Shown here: positions 25,975 through 35,328 of the stretch, in pieces
Numbering within the stretch: position 1 is the first letter of the stretch
Layout: the number at the start of each line of letters is the position of its first letter
Source: Chryseosolibacter sp036402075
Lineage (GTDB): Bacteria > Bacteroidota > Bacteroidia > Cytophagales > Cyclobacteriaceae
Direction of reading: 5' to 3'
DNA length: 64,000 bases
NCBI GenBank assembly: GCA_036402075.1
Contig: DASWTP010000017.1
Coordinates: 1 to 64,000, forward strand
Notes under the pieces: generated by a model
Databases searched by the model: none
What the model was told of the DNA's origin: nothing
What the model saw: only the letters and a program-made list of their open reading frames with translations
Position numbers and translations under genes: made by a program

Positions 25975-26517
25975 ATGAAAACAAAATTAAAATTACGCGA
26001 ATCGGTCTCGGAACTATTTTTTATGATCGCGCCACCGCGGCACATTGCCAGCGATGTTTCTGTTTTAAAGGACGATGTTCATTACCTGATCGGTCACAAG
26101 TTAGACGACCGTCATGTCAAAGCACACATTTCGTTGTTCAAATACAATGACGAACACATGGACGACATGATCCGGTTTGTCGAATCACGGGCTATCGGCT
26201 TCAAACCGTTCAACGTGTTTCTGAAGGACTTTGGTGTATTTTACAACGGCTCGAAGCGCACGGTCTTCCTGGACATTGTCAACAAGTATTCGATCCAGGA
26301 AATCTTTGAAACGCTTGTGAAAGAAGATCCCTCATATACGCCTCACATTCCAATTGCACGGAACCTGGCGATGGACGATTTTCTCCGTTGCTGGCCGTAT
26401 CTCAAAGGGCTTAATTACAGCAACCAGCATTTTCTTTGCGACCGCATCACAGTGTTGGCAAAAACCGAAAATAAATGGACGTTCTATAAAGACATCATGT
26501 TCGAAGGACAGCTTTAA
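25975..26517 (+). CDS. 2H phosphoesterase / 2'-5' RNA ligase-like protein
   Basis: A 180-residue protein of the LigT/2H superfamily, whose members hydrolyse or form 2'-5' and cyclic phosphodiesters. The first catalytic motif is intact (His51-Ile-Ser53 in KAHISL). The second keeps the histidine (His124 in TPHIPIAR) but has Pro126 where Ser/Thr is usual, which may reduce or alter activity. It lies 49 bases upstream of recQ and in the same direction as dinB and dnaE, so a nucleic-acid processing role is plausible but unproven. Confidence 0.72.
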   Translation: MKTKLKLRESVSELFFMIAPPRHIASDVSVLKDDVHYLIGHKLDDRHVKAHISLFKYNDEHMDDMIRFVESRAIGFKPFNVFLKDFGVFYNGSKRTVFLDIVNKYSIQEIFETLVKEDPSYTPHIPIARNLAMDDFLRCWPYLKGLNYSNQHFLCDRITVLAKTENKWTFYKDIMFEGQL

Positions 26518-26565
26518 AATTTCATCCACCAAAGGCAACTGCATGTAATCAACAAAAACAGCTAT

Positions 26566-28806
26566 ATGAAACCTTTGGAAATTCTTAAGACGCACTTTGG
26601 CTACGACTCGTTCCGGCTACATCAGGAAGAGGTAATTGAATCGGTGCTTAACGGCAATGACACGTTTGTCCTGATGCCAACAGGTGGCGGGAAGTCAATT
26701 TGTTACCAGGTGCCAGCCCTCATGCTGGACGGGGTGACCATCGTTATTTCGCCCCTGATTGCACTAATGAAAGACCAGGTCGATGCTCTGCGTGTAAACG
26801 GCATTGACGCTGCATACCTGAACTCAACGTTGGAGCCACGCGTGCAGGAGTCAATTATGCAACGGGTGCGGCAGAAGAAAATCAAGTTGCTTTATGTTGC
26901 GCCTGAACGATTATTAAACAACGAAAAAAGAACAGCCCTCCTCGATCATTTGAAAGACGAAAAGATCAGCCTGGTCGCGATCGATGAAGCACATTGCATT
27001 TCCCAATGGGGACACGATTTCCGACCCGAATACCTGATGCTCGCAAGAGTTAAAGCCGTGCTTCCAAATGTTCCGGTAATTGCCCTGACCGCAACAGCGG
27101 ACAAATTCACGCGAAAAGATATTCTGGAGAAACTGGCATTGCAATCTCCGAACATTTTCATTTCGAGTTTCAATCGCCCGAATATTCGATATCTCGTTGA
27201 ACACAAAGTCAACAGCTTCGACAGGCTTCTGAATTTCCTTGATCAACACAAGAATGAGTCAGGCATTATCTATTGCTTGTCGAGGCGATCAACCGAAACC
27301 CTTGCGGAAGATTTGCAGATGGCTGGCTACAATGCCCTGCCCTACCACGCGGGCCTTGAAGCAGCCACGCGCGCAAGCCACCAGGAACAATTCCTTAGGG
27401 ACGATGTCAAGATAATTGTTGCCACGATCGCATTCGGAATGGGTATTGATAAATCAAACGTTCGATATGTCGTGCACATGGACGTTCCGAAAAATATCGA
27501 GGGCTATTACCAGGAAACAGGGCGTGCAGGCCGCGATGGCCTCGACAGCATTGCTCTGATGTTTTATTCAGCGGGAGACATTGTGAAATTGAAGAGGTTT
27601 GTGATGATCGAAAACAATCCAGAGCAAAGCAACATTGCACTGAACAAGTTGAACGAAATGGCCCGGTTCGCGGAGTTAAATTCCTGCAGGAGAAAATTTC
27701 TTCTTAATTACTTTGATGAACAGGCGCCAGATTTTTGCGGTAATTGCGACTTTTGCCTTGCTAACATAGATCTTTATGACGCCACAACCGAGGCGCAGCT
27801 TGCAATGCGTGCCATTCGGGAGTTAAATGAAAAATTCGGATCGGGGTACGTAATAGATGTGCTCTGGGGATCAACGAGCACAAAAATTCATCCCAATCAT
27901 AAAATCATTTCATCGTATGCCCGGGGAAATGCCACATCAAAATCCCAGTGGCAGGTTGTTTTGAGTGGGCTTGTCACGCAAGGTTACATCTCGAAATCGA
28001 AAGGTAACTATCCTGTTCTAAAACTGACCAGTAAGGGACTGGCCGCCCTGGAGTCGGGTATGTCAATAATGCTCACGCGCGTCAAGCTGGAGTCAGGGGC
28101 GCTTGCGCTGGTAACCTCGCATCAGGCATCGCGCATCCTACTGCAGACGCTGAAGGAAGTGAGACGCGACCTTGCATCAAAGGAGGGGGTGCCCGCGTTT
28201 GTAGTGCTTGCCGACAACTCTCTAACCGAGCTTGCCACCTACTTGCCGCGTGATGTGAACAGCCTTTCGAACATTACAGGATTTGGCGAAGTCAAAATGA
28301 GAAAGTATGGGGCTGCATTCATAGCCGCTATCAACAAGTATTGCCATGACTACCAGGTAGAATCGAAAATTGACCTGAAGGTGCAACGAAATATTCGAAA
28401 GCCCTCGCCCGATCGTGATTCGCCAACCAAACAAATGACCCTTAAACTCCTGCGCGATGGATTGTCTGTTGACGAAATCGCGAAGAAACGGAATCTTAGT
28501 CCGTCCACTATCGAAAACCATCTGGCTTACTATATCCAGCATAAACAACTGCAGATCTCTGAAATGGTTTCCGAGGCGAAAGTCGATTCCATTCAAAAAG
28601 CAATTGAAAAGTTGGGCGATAATGCCCTTACCCCGATCAAAATCGCTCTTGGCGATGACTATTCGTTCTCAGAGATCCGGTACGTAATTGCTCACATTCA
28701 TCGCAATGATGTGGGTGAACAAGCGCTGCAGTACTATATCACAGAGGTGTTTGAACTGAACATGGCAGAAGAAATGGAGTTGGAATATTTGCGCGAAGCG
28801 TGTTAG
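26566..28806 (+). CDS. recQ: RecQ-family ATP-dependent DNA helicase
   Basis: 3'-5' DNA helicase acting at stalled forks and recombination intermediates. The 746-residue protein has Walker A TGGGKSICYQ near 41, the RecQ DEAH box AIDEAHCISQWGHDFRPEY near 138, helicase motif VI QETGRAGRDG near 317, a four-cysteine zinc site (CRRKFLL...CGNCDFC near 370-395), a winged-helix RQC region, an HRDC domain (about 520-600) and a C-terminal helix-turn-helix of the RecQ-associated type near 635. It precedes dnaE by 7 bases and is almost certainly co-transcribed with it. Confidence 0.94.
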   Translation: MKPLEILKTHFGYDSFRLHQEEVIESVLNGNDTFVLMPTGGGKSICYQVPALMLDGVTIVISPLIALMKDQVDALRVNGIDAAYLNSTLEPRVQESIMQRVRQKKIKLLYVAPERLLNNEKRTALLDHLKDEKISLVAIDEAHCISQWGHDFRPEYLMLARVKAVLPNVPVIALTATADKFTRKDILEKLALQSPNIFISSFNRPNIRYLVEHKVNSFDRLLNFLDQHKNESGIIYCLSRRSTETLAEDLQMAGYNALPYHAGLEAATRASHQEQFLRDDVKIIVATIAFGMGIDKSNVRYVVHMDVPKNIEGYYQETGRAGRDGLDSIALMFYSAGDIVKLKRFVMIENNPEQSNIALNKLNEMARFAELNSCRRKFLLNYFDEQAPDFCGNCDFCLANIDLYDATTEAQLAMRAIRELNEKFGSGYVIDVLWGSTSTKIHPNHKIISSYARGNATSKSQWQVVLSGLVTQGYISKSKGNYPVLKLTSKGLAALESGMSIMLTRVKLESGALALVTSHQASRILLQTLKEVRRDLASKEGVPAFVVLADNSLTELATYLPRDVNSLSNITGFGEVKMRKYGAAFIAAINKYCHDYQVESKIDLKVQRNIRKPSPDRDSPTKQMTLKLLRDGLSVDEIAKKRNLSPSTIENHLAYYIQHKQLQISEMVSEAKVDSIQKAIEKLGDNALTPIKIALGDDYSFSEIRYVIAHIHRNDVGEQALQYYITEVFELNMAEEMELEYLREAC

Positions 28807-28813
28807 GAAGATT

Positions 28814-31800
28814 ATGGCTAAAGGGCTGGGCGATATCGACAATTCGGGACTATTCCTCAATTGCCATACGGGATTTAGTTTCAAGTATGGCACAATGTCG
28901 GTGCGCGAATTGTTTGAGGAGGCAAAGCGGTGCAACGTTCGAAAGCTCGTGCTTACCGAGATCAACAACACGGCCTCCTACATGGAGATGCTCCGGCTGT
29001 GTGCGAAGAGTCGCCCGGTTGAACAGGGATTCACAAAGTACGGAGAGCCATCTTATCTGCTTGAGGTTGCGGTGGGTATTGAATTCAGGAAGGACAACCA
29101 GCTGCTTTTCATCGCCATCGCTAAAAATAACGCGGGCTTTGAAAAAATAAATCGCTTCCTGTCGTATCACAACCGCGAGAATAAACCGCTTCCTGCGAGA
29201 GCGCCTGATTTTGAAAACGATGTGTTTGTGATTTATCCGTATGGAGCAGCCGAGCCTTATAATCTCCGGCACTGGGAGTTTATTGGAGTACGGAGATCGC
29301 AGCTGCAGTCCTTCGCCTTCAATAGCGATTACCGAGACTGGATGACAAAATTTGTGGTCCACCATCCGGTTACGTTCCTGCCTGAGAAAAAACTTCCGGA
29401 TGGCAAAATCGACAAAAGGGATTTTAATACGCATCGGCTGCTGCGGGCGATCGCGAAGAATACGCTGCTTAGTAAGCTCGACAAGCAGGAAGAAGCCCAC
29501 GATGATGAGTTTATGATTCGCGAAGGCGAGCTCGAGGAAAGTTTTGCAGCCATGCCGGAACTTATCGCGAACACCCGGGCGCTGGTTGCCGAATGTTCCA
29601 TCAATATTCCCCAAGGCACCGACAAAAACAAAAAGTGTTATACTAACTCGATCGACCTTGACCTTGCGTATCTGAAGGCAGAGACGTGGAAAGGCTACCT
29701 GCGTGTCTACGGAGACAAAGATGAAACCGCATGGCAGCGAATCGAAAAAGAATTGGCGGTCATTGCGCGAAAGGAATTCACCAGTTACTACCTGATCGCC
29801 TACGATTTAATTTCATTTGCAAAGTCAAAAGGTTACGACTTTGTCGGAAGAGGTAGCGGAGCCAACAGCATCGTAGCGTATTGTCTTGGAATCACCAATG
29901 TAGATCCGCTAGAATTGAATTTGTACTTCGAGAGATTTCTAAATGAAGAGCGCACGAGCCCTCCGGATTTCGACATTGATTTTTCGTGGGACAATCGTGA
30001 CGCCATTTACGAATACATTTTTCAACGGTATGGCTATGATCACGTTTGTCTCCTCGCAACCCATGTAACGTATCAATGGCGGTCTATTTTACGCGAACTT
30101 GGAAAAGTGTTTGGTTTGCCAAAAGAAGAAATTGACCAGCTGGTGGAAAATCCTCCCGCGATGAAGGAGCGCGATCACATTGCCAGCCTCGTGTTTCGCT
30201 ACGCTTCCTATATCGTTGGGAAAGAGTTGCCTGCTAACTTTTCAATTCACGCAGGCGGAGTTCTGATCACAGAAAACCCAATCTATTCCTACACAGCGAC
30301 TGACCTTCCCCCTAAAGGGTACCCGGTTTCGCATTTTGAAATGCACAACGCAGAGGATTTTGGAATATTCAAATTCGACATTCTAAGTCAGCGGGGTCTG
30401 GGGCATATCAAGGAAACGGCAAAACTCGTTAAGCGGAACAAGGGCATTTCAGTGGATGTCCATCAATTCAAAAAATTCAAGGAAGATGAAAAAGTAAAAG
30501 AACTTCTCCGTAGCAGTCGGGCGATGGGATGTTTCTATGTTGAATCTCCTGCCATGCGAGGCCTTCTCGCAAAACTCAAGTGCGAAGATTACCTCACGCT
30601 GGTGGCTGCAAGTTCTATCATCCGTCCAGGTGTGGCAAGCTCAGGAATGATGCGCGCCTACATCGAACGTTTTCATGCGGTGCAGAATGGCGGATCCTAC
30701 GAGGCAATTCATCCTAAAATGGACGAACTGATGAAGGAAACGTACGGGGTGATGGTATACCAGGAGGATGTGATTAAAGTGGCTCACGAATTTGCGGGAC
30801 TTTCGCTCACAGAGGCGGATGTGCTGCGCAGGGGCATGTCTGGAAAGTATCGATCGCGGGAAGAATTTCAACGGGTGAAAGACCGTTTTTTCGAAGAGTG
30901 TCAGAAACGCCAATATCCCCAGCACGTCATTGACCGCGTTTGGTTTGAGATTGAGAGTTTTTCAGGATACAGTTTCGCAAAGGGGCATTCAGCGAGCTAT
31001 GCCGTTGAAAGTTATCAGAGTCTGTATTTGAAAGCGCATTATCCGCTGGAATTCATGGTAGGTGTAATTAATAACTTCGGGGGCTTCTACAAAACGGAAT
31101 TCTATTTTCACGAGGCACGAATGAGCGGTGGCAAAATTCAACCACCGTGCGTTAACAAAAGTGAACACCTGACCACACTCTATGGAGACGAAATTTTTGT
31201 CGGCTTTATTCATCTGAAAAGCCTGGAATCGCGCATCGCAGAGCGAATCCCGGAAGAGCGGACTTCGCGGGGCGAATTTAAATCGCTCGAAGATCTTCTA
31301 AAACGAATTCCGATGGGTCTCGAGCAAGCGCGGATGCTTATTCGAATGGGCGCGCTTCGGTTTACAGGCAAAAGTAAACAACGACTTTTGTGGGAAGCGA
31401 TGCTTTTCTTTAGCAACGCAAGAGTTAAGGAGCAATCCTCCCGCCTGTTTGAAACGGAGCCCAAAGAATATCCGCTGCCGGCCCTTATGCGAAATGAAAG
31501 CGAAGACGCATTTGATGAACTCGAGTTGCTCGGCTTTTCGCTGTCCGATCCGTTCCGGCTGCTTGCGTCAACCGACCGTGGCGATACAGTCGCTTCCGAA
31601 CTGTTAGCCAAACTCGGGAGAACGGTTAAGATCATAGGCTATGTCGTCACTACCAAGGACACCTGGACAAAGAACAAAGACGTGATGCACTTCGGAACAT
31701 TTCTCGACAAAAATGGGGAAGTGTTTGATTCGGTGCATTTTCCGGACATCGCCCGAAAATTTCCTTTTCGCGGCCGAGGGTTTTATATGCTTTCTGGTAA

Positions 31801-31942
31801 AGTCGTTGAAGATTTCGGTGTACCGGCTGTAGAGGTGATTTCGATGGAAAAATTGCCGATGATCCACAAACGGGCGGAAGAATTTATGCGCCAGCCGGTT
31901 GAGCACCGCGAAGGATCGAAGGTTGCCAACAGCATCGTCTGA
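28814..31942 (+). CDS. DNA polymerase III alpha subunit, short accessory type (DnaE2-like)
   Basis: C-family polymerase of 1042 residues, shorter than replicative DnaE and lacking the long tau-binding end. The palm acidic motif PDFDIDF (384-390) and the FKFDILSQRGLG segment are intact, so it should polymerise. The N-terminal PHP metal site is degraded: NCHT (16-19) replaces HxHT and TEIN (48-51) replaces TDHD, so proofreading by this domain is unlikely. An OB-fold-like C-terminal part (about 920-1010) is present. Linkage to dinB, recQ and an S24 repressor suggests a translesion role as in DnaE2 cassettes. Whether it is DnaE2 proper or a paralogue needs a tree. Confidence 0.85.
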   Translation: MAKGLGDIDNSGLFLNCHTGFSFKYGTMSVRELFEEAKRCNVRKLVLTEINNTASYMEMLRLCAKSRPVEQGFTKYGEPSYLLEVAVGIEFRKDNQLLFIAIAKNNAGFEKINRFLSYHNRENKPLPARAPDFENDVFVIYPYGAAEPYNLRHWEFIGVRRSQLQSFAFNSDYRDWMTKFVVHHPVTFLPEKKLPDGKIDKRDFNTHRLLRAIAKNTLLSKLDKQEEAHDDEFMIREGELEESFAAMPELIANTRALVAECSINIPQGTDKNKKCYTNSIDLDLAYLKAETWKGYLRVYGDKDETAWQRIEKELAVIARKEFTSYYLIAYDLISFAKSKGYDFVGRGSGANSIVAYCLGITNVDPLELNLYFERFLNEERTSPPDFDIDFSWDNRDAIYEYIFQRYGYDHVCLLATHVTYQWRSILRELGKVFGLPKEEIDQLVENPPAMKERDHIASLVFRYASYIVGKELPANFSIHAGGVLITENPIYSYTATDLPPKGYPVSHFEMHNAEDFGIFKFDILSQRGLGHIKETAKLVKRNKGISVDVHQFKKFKEDEKVKELLRSSRAMGCFYVESPAMRGLLAKLKCEDYLTLVAASSIIRPGVASSGMMRAYIERFHAVQNGGSYEAIHPKMDELMKETYGVMVYQEDVIKVAHEFAGLSLTEADVLRRGMSGKYRSREEFQRVKDRFFEECQKRQYPQHVIDRVWFEIESFSGYSFAKGHSASYAVESYQSLYLKAHYPLEFMVGVINNFGGFYKTEFYFHEARMSGGKIQPPCVNKSEHLTTLYGDEIFVGFIHLKSLESRIAERIPEERTSRGEFKSLEDLLKRIPMGLEQARMLIRMGALRFTGKSKQRLLWEAMLFFSNARVKEQSSRLFETEPKEYPLPALMRNESEDAFDELELLGFSLSDPFRLLASTDRGDTVASELLAKLGRTVKIIGYVVTTKDTWTKNKDVMHFGTFLDKNGEVFDSVHFPDIARKFPFRGRGFYMLSGKVVEDFGVPAVEVISMEKLPMIHKRAEEFMRQPVEHREGSKVANSIV

Positions 31943-32017
31943 AAGCGGGCATAAGTTTTTAACGGCTGTAGGCATGCTTTCCTGTGTTGACTTGAGGGGG
32001 CCAGAAATTTTCTCAAT

Positions 32018-32791
32018 ATGATAAGCGTAATCATTCCTGCGTATAACGAGTCGGATACGATTCGGAATACTATTGCCTATGTGTATGCAAACGCGTCTTA
32101 CAAGAGACTGCTGAAAGAAGTGATCGTGGTGGATGGCGGAAGCACAGACAATACTGTGGAAGAAGCTGAGAAGACCGGTGCAACGGTGATGAGAAGTCCG
32201 GTGAAGGGAAGAGCAGCCCAGTTGAATTTTGGCGCTCGCCAGGCAACCGGGAAAATTCTCTATTTCCTACAAGCAAACTGCCTGCCTCCTCAAAACTTCG
32301 TGAGTGAAATTGTGAAGGCCTCAAGCAAGGGATTCGCCTGCGGAGCGTTTTCAGTAAAATTTGAGGACAGACACTGGGTGCTGAACGCGATGGCATGGGT
32401 TTCCAATCGGTACAACTCGTTCATTAAGCTCAGCGATCAGAGTTTGTTCATGACAAAGGAGTTATTTGAAAAAACGGGCGGGTTCTGCGAAGATCATTTA
32501 GTGATGATCAATCAGGAAATGATCAAACGCCTTAAGCGCTACACAAACTTTATCTTGATTCGTGAAGCTGTATTGAGCTCCGCACGGAAATATGTTCGCT
32601 ATGGATTTGTGAAAACCGGAATTGTCCAGGGGATCGCGTTCGTTCTACACCGACTGGGCTATTCGCAATTGACCCTGGCGTCTGTGTACAGAAGCGTTTT
32701 GCATTGGGACATCGGTCCAAAACGGCCAGTCAAAAAACCTATTGAAACGGCACCGGCAGCACCCATCGCACAGGTATCGTTACAGCAGTAG
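32018..32791 (+). CDS. Glycosyltransferase family 2-like protein with degenerate active site
   Basis: A 257-residue GT-A-fold protein resembling the TIGR04283 group. The nucleotide-binding half is normal (SVIIPAYNESDTI at 3-15, VDGGSTD at 38-44, GRAAQLNFGA near 64). However, the residues that normally bind metal and act as base are changed: the usual HADT is QANC (85-88), GDQ is SDQ (139-141), and the usual MED is MIN (163-165). It may be a non-catalytic relative or use different chemistry. Its 3' end overlaps the convergent ArsC-like gene by 12 bases. Confidence 0.75.
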   Translation: MISVIIPAYNESDTIRNTIAYVYANASYKRLLKEVIVVDGGSTDNTVEEAEKTGATVMRSPVKGRAAQLNFGARQATGKILYFLQANCLPPQNFVSEIVKASSKGFACGAFSVKFEDRHWVLNAMAWVSNRYNSFIKLSDQSLFMTKELFEKTGGFCEDHLVMINQEMIKRLKRYTNFILIREAVLSSARKYVRYGFVKTGIVQGIAFVLHRLGYSQLTLASVYRSVLHWDIGPKRPVKKPIETAPAAPIAQVSLQQ

Positions 32792-33127
32792 CTTCGCATA
32801 TTGTTCCTCGTTAAAACCAAGCGTGATCACTCTTCCGTTTTCCTCCAGGAGCGGGCGTTTGATGACGCTGGTTTTTTCCAGCATCAACGCAATCGCGGCA
32901 GATTCATTGGTCGTCTTCTCTTTCGTAGCATCCTCTAACTGACGCCAGGTGGTTCCGTTCTTATTCACTAGACTCTCCCACCCGACCTGTTTACTCCAGC
33001 TTCTTAGTTTGTCAGCCGTAATCCCTTTCGTTTTGTAATCATGAAATTCAAAATCAATATTTTTTTTCCTGAGCCAGTCGAGCGCTGACTTAACCGTGTT
33101 GCAATTTTTAATGCCGTATAATGTCAT
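32780..33127 (-). CDS. ArsC/Spx-family (YffB-like) thioredoxin-fold protein
   Basis: A 115-residue thioredoxin-fold protein beginning MTLYGIKNCNTVKSALDWL, the signature of the YffB branch of the ArsC/Spx family, with one active-site cysteine (Cys9). KRPLLEENGRVITLGF near the C-terminus is the family's Arg-Pro motif region. Family members are glutathione-dependent reductases or transcription modulators; no arsenic genes are nearby, so arsenate reduction is not suggested. Confidence 0.82.
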   Translation of the reverse strand: MTLYGIKNCNTVKSALDWLRKKNIDFEFHDYKTKGITADKLRSWSKQVGWESLVNKNGTTWRQLEDATKEKTTNESAAIALMLEKTSVIKRPLLEENGRVITLGFNEEQYAKLLL

Positions 33128-33197
33128 AGCGGATGTAAAAAGTTTAAGATTAGCCCAGATTGTTTGAAGTTTCAGGTTCGAGTTACAAAACTGAGTA

Positions 33198-33986
33198 TTA
33201 TCCCTTAATGTTGCCCTTTAACTTTGTGATGAACATGGCAATATCGGATGAGAGGGCACTGGAGTTTTGCAGCAGGGTGATAAAGGCGCTTCCCACAATT
33301 GCCCCGGCACCATAGCCCGATGCTTTTGTAAATGTCTCGCGGTCTGAAATGCCGAAGCCAATCAAAATTGGATTCTTTAAATTCATGTTTTTAAGTTTTT
33401 CAAAGTAAGTAACCTGCTCAGCCGAAAATTCTTTCTTCGCCCCGGTTGTACTGGATGCAGACACTGCATAAATAAACCCCTCCGTCATTGCGTCTATCCG
33501 CCTGATGCGGTCTTCTGACGTTGTCGGAGAAATTAAAAATGTGTTACACATATTATTTTGCTGGAACAACGCTTTGTATCGCTCTTCGAATTCATAAACT
33601 GGCATATCCGGAAGGATCAATCCATCAACTCCGGCATCCGCAGCGTCTTTGACAAACTTTTCAACTCCGTACTGCATTACCGGGTTGAGGTAGCCCATCA
33701 AAATGATGGGAAGCTTTACCGTTTTCCGAATTTCCCGTACCTGCTCGAGCAATAGCTTAACATTCATTCCATTGTCGAGCGCCACTTTGTTGCTTTGCTG
33801 AATGGTTGGACCATCAGCAACCGGATCGGAAAACGGAATTCCAATTTCGATGATGTCGGCTCCTGCCTTTTCAAGTTCGTTCGCAATTTCAACAGTGTCG
33901 TTTAGCGTTGGAAATCCAGCGGTGTAAAAAATGGAAAGCACGTCCTTCTTCCCTGAACTGAACAATGATGTAATTCTATTTCTCAT
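33198..33986 (-). CDS. trpA: Tryptophan synthase alpha chain
   Basis: Cleaves indole-3-glycerol phosphate to indole and glyceraldehyde 3-phosphate, passing indole to TrpB. The 262-residue TIM barrel has catalytic Glu in ADIIEIGIPFSDPVADGP near 45, catalytic Asp in VDGLILPDMP near 125 and the phosphate-binding GFGISDRETF near 210. Last gene of the trp operon, separated from trpB by 132 bases that contain no gene, so it may have additional control. Confidence 0.96.
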   Translation of the reverse strand: MRNRITSLFSSGKKDVLSIFYTAGFPTLNDTVEIANELEKAGADIIEIGIPFSDPVADGPTIQQSNKVALDNGMNVKLLLEQVREIRKTVKLPIILMGYLNPVMQYGVEKFVKDAADAGVDGLILPDMPVYEFEERYKALFQQNNMCNTFLISPTTSEDRIRRIDAMTEGFIYAVSASSTTGAKKEFSAEQVTYFEKLKNMNLKNPILIGFGISDRETFTKASGYGAGAIVGSAFITLLQNSSALSSDIAMFITKLKGNIKG

Positions 33987-34118
33987 AAACTTAAATGCTA
34001 AAGACTTAAAGCTGAAAACATCGGGAAAACTGCGCGATCGTTAATTCCTACTTAATTTATTTCGATTCATGACTGACCTGACTGCTTGGGTATTGTAAGG
34101 CCGCAGCTTGCAGCAATT

Positions 34119-35300
34119 TCAATATTTTCCCCACCGGATATACGTCTCTAAATCCTTGTCTCCCCTGCCCGACAAATTGATCACAACCACATCGTCCGGA
34201 TCGAACTCAAACTGAGTCAACACGGCCACCGCATGCGCAGACTCAATGGCTGGAATAATGCCTTCGAGCCTGCTCAATTCAATTCCAGCATTCATCGCCT
34301 CATCGTCTGTGGCGCTCACAAACTTCACACGACCAGTGTCAAATAAATGTGCGTGAATCGGACCGATACCGGGATAATCAAGGCCCGCAGAAATAGAATA
34401 AGGCTCTACGACCTGCCCGTCATCGGTCTGCATCAGCAACGTTTTGCTTCCATGCAGCACACCAGGTTTGCCTAACGCTGTGGTAGCTGCTGACTCACCG
34501 GAATCAACTCCTTTGCCTGCCGCTTCAACGCCTACGAGATTTACATGTTCAGATTCCAGAAAATGATAGAATGCTCCTGCTGCATTGCTACCTCCACCCA
34601 CACAGGCAAAAACGTAATCAGGAAACGGATTGCCGATAGTTTCTGTAAGCTGCTTTTTCATTTCATCGCTAATCACAGACTGGAATCGCGCCACCATATC
34701 GGGATACGGGTGAGGGCCGACAACAGAGCCGATGATATAGTGCGTATCTGACGGATTGTTAATCCAGTGACGCATCGCTTCATTGGTAGCATCTTTCAGC
34801 GTCATATTTCCGCTGGTTGCCGGAACAACTTTCGCCCCCAGGATTCTCATGCGCTCTACGTTGGGCCGCTGCCGCTCCATGTCAACCTGACCCATGTATA
34901 CCACGCAGTCCATTCCCATTAACGCGCATACGGTTGCCGTTGCAACTCCGTGCTGCCCTGCCCCGGTTTCGGCAATGATCTTCTTTTTGCCCAGCCGCTG
35001 CGCGAGCAGGATCTGACCGATCGTGTTGTTGACTTTGTGAGCACCCGTGTGACACAGGTCTTCGCGTTTCAAATAAATCTGCGCCTTGTACTTGTCTGAC
35101 AACCGTTTCGCAAAATAGAGCGGTGTTGGTCTGCCGACATAATCTTTCAGAAGATGATGAAACGCTTTTTGAAAACTTTCCTCCTGAATGATATTCAGGT
35201 AGTTATTACGGAGCTCCTCAACATTCGGATAAAGCATCTCCGGGATATAAGCGCCTCCAAACTGTCCATAATAACCGCGATGATCGACCTCGTATTTCAT
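34119..35300 (-). CDS. trpB: Tryptophan synthase beta chain
   Basis: PLP enzyme joining indole and serine to make tryptophan. The 393-residue protein has the PLP-lysine segment ending HTGAHKVNNT near 84, the catalytic Glu in AETGAGQHGVATA near 107, and the phosphate-binding GGGSNAAG near 228. It begins YYGQFGGAYIPEML like classic TrpB1 enzymes, which work in complex with TrpA. Third-from-last in the operon order E-G-D-C-F-B-A reading on the minus strand would be trpF; trpB follows it by 28 bases. Confidence 0.97.
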   Translation of the reverse strand: MKYEVDHRGYYGQFGGAYIPEMLYPNVEELRNNYLNIIQEESFQKAFHHLLKDYVGRPTPLYFAKRLSDKYKAQIYLKREDLCHTGAHKVNNTIGQILLAQRLGKKKIIAETGAGQHGVATATVCALMGMDCVVYMGQVDMERQRPNVERMRILGAKVVPATSGNMTLKDATNEAMRHWINNPSDTHYIIGSVVGPHPYPDMVARFQSVISDEMKKQLTETIGNPFPDYVFACVGGGSNAAGAFYHFLESEHVNLVGVEAAGKGVDSGESAATTALGKPGVLHGSKTLLMQTDDGQVVEPYSISAGLDYPGIGPIHAHLFDTGRVKFVSATDDEAMNAGIELSRLEGIIPAIESAHAVAVLTQFEFDPDDVVVINLSGRGDKDLETYIRWGKY

Positions 35301-35328
35301 ATCTATGTGCGTTGATAAAAACCTGTTA

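Noticed and set aside
33128..33197. T-loop-like GGTTCGAGT suggesting a tRNA
   Set aside because: No acceptor stem, anticodon arm or CCA can be built around it.
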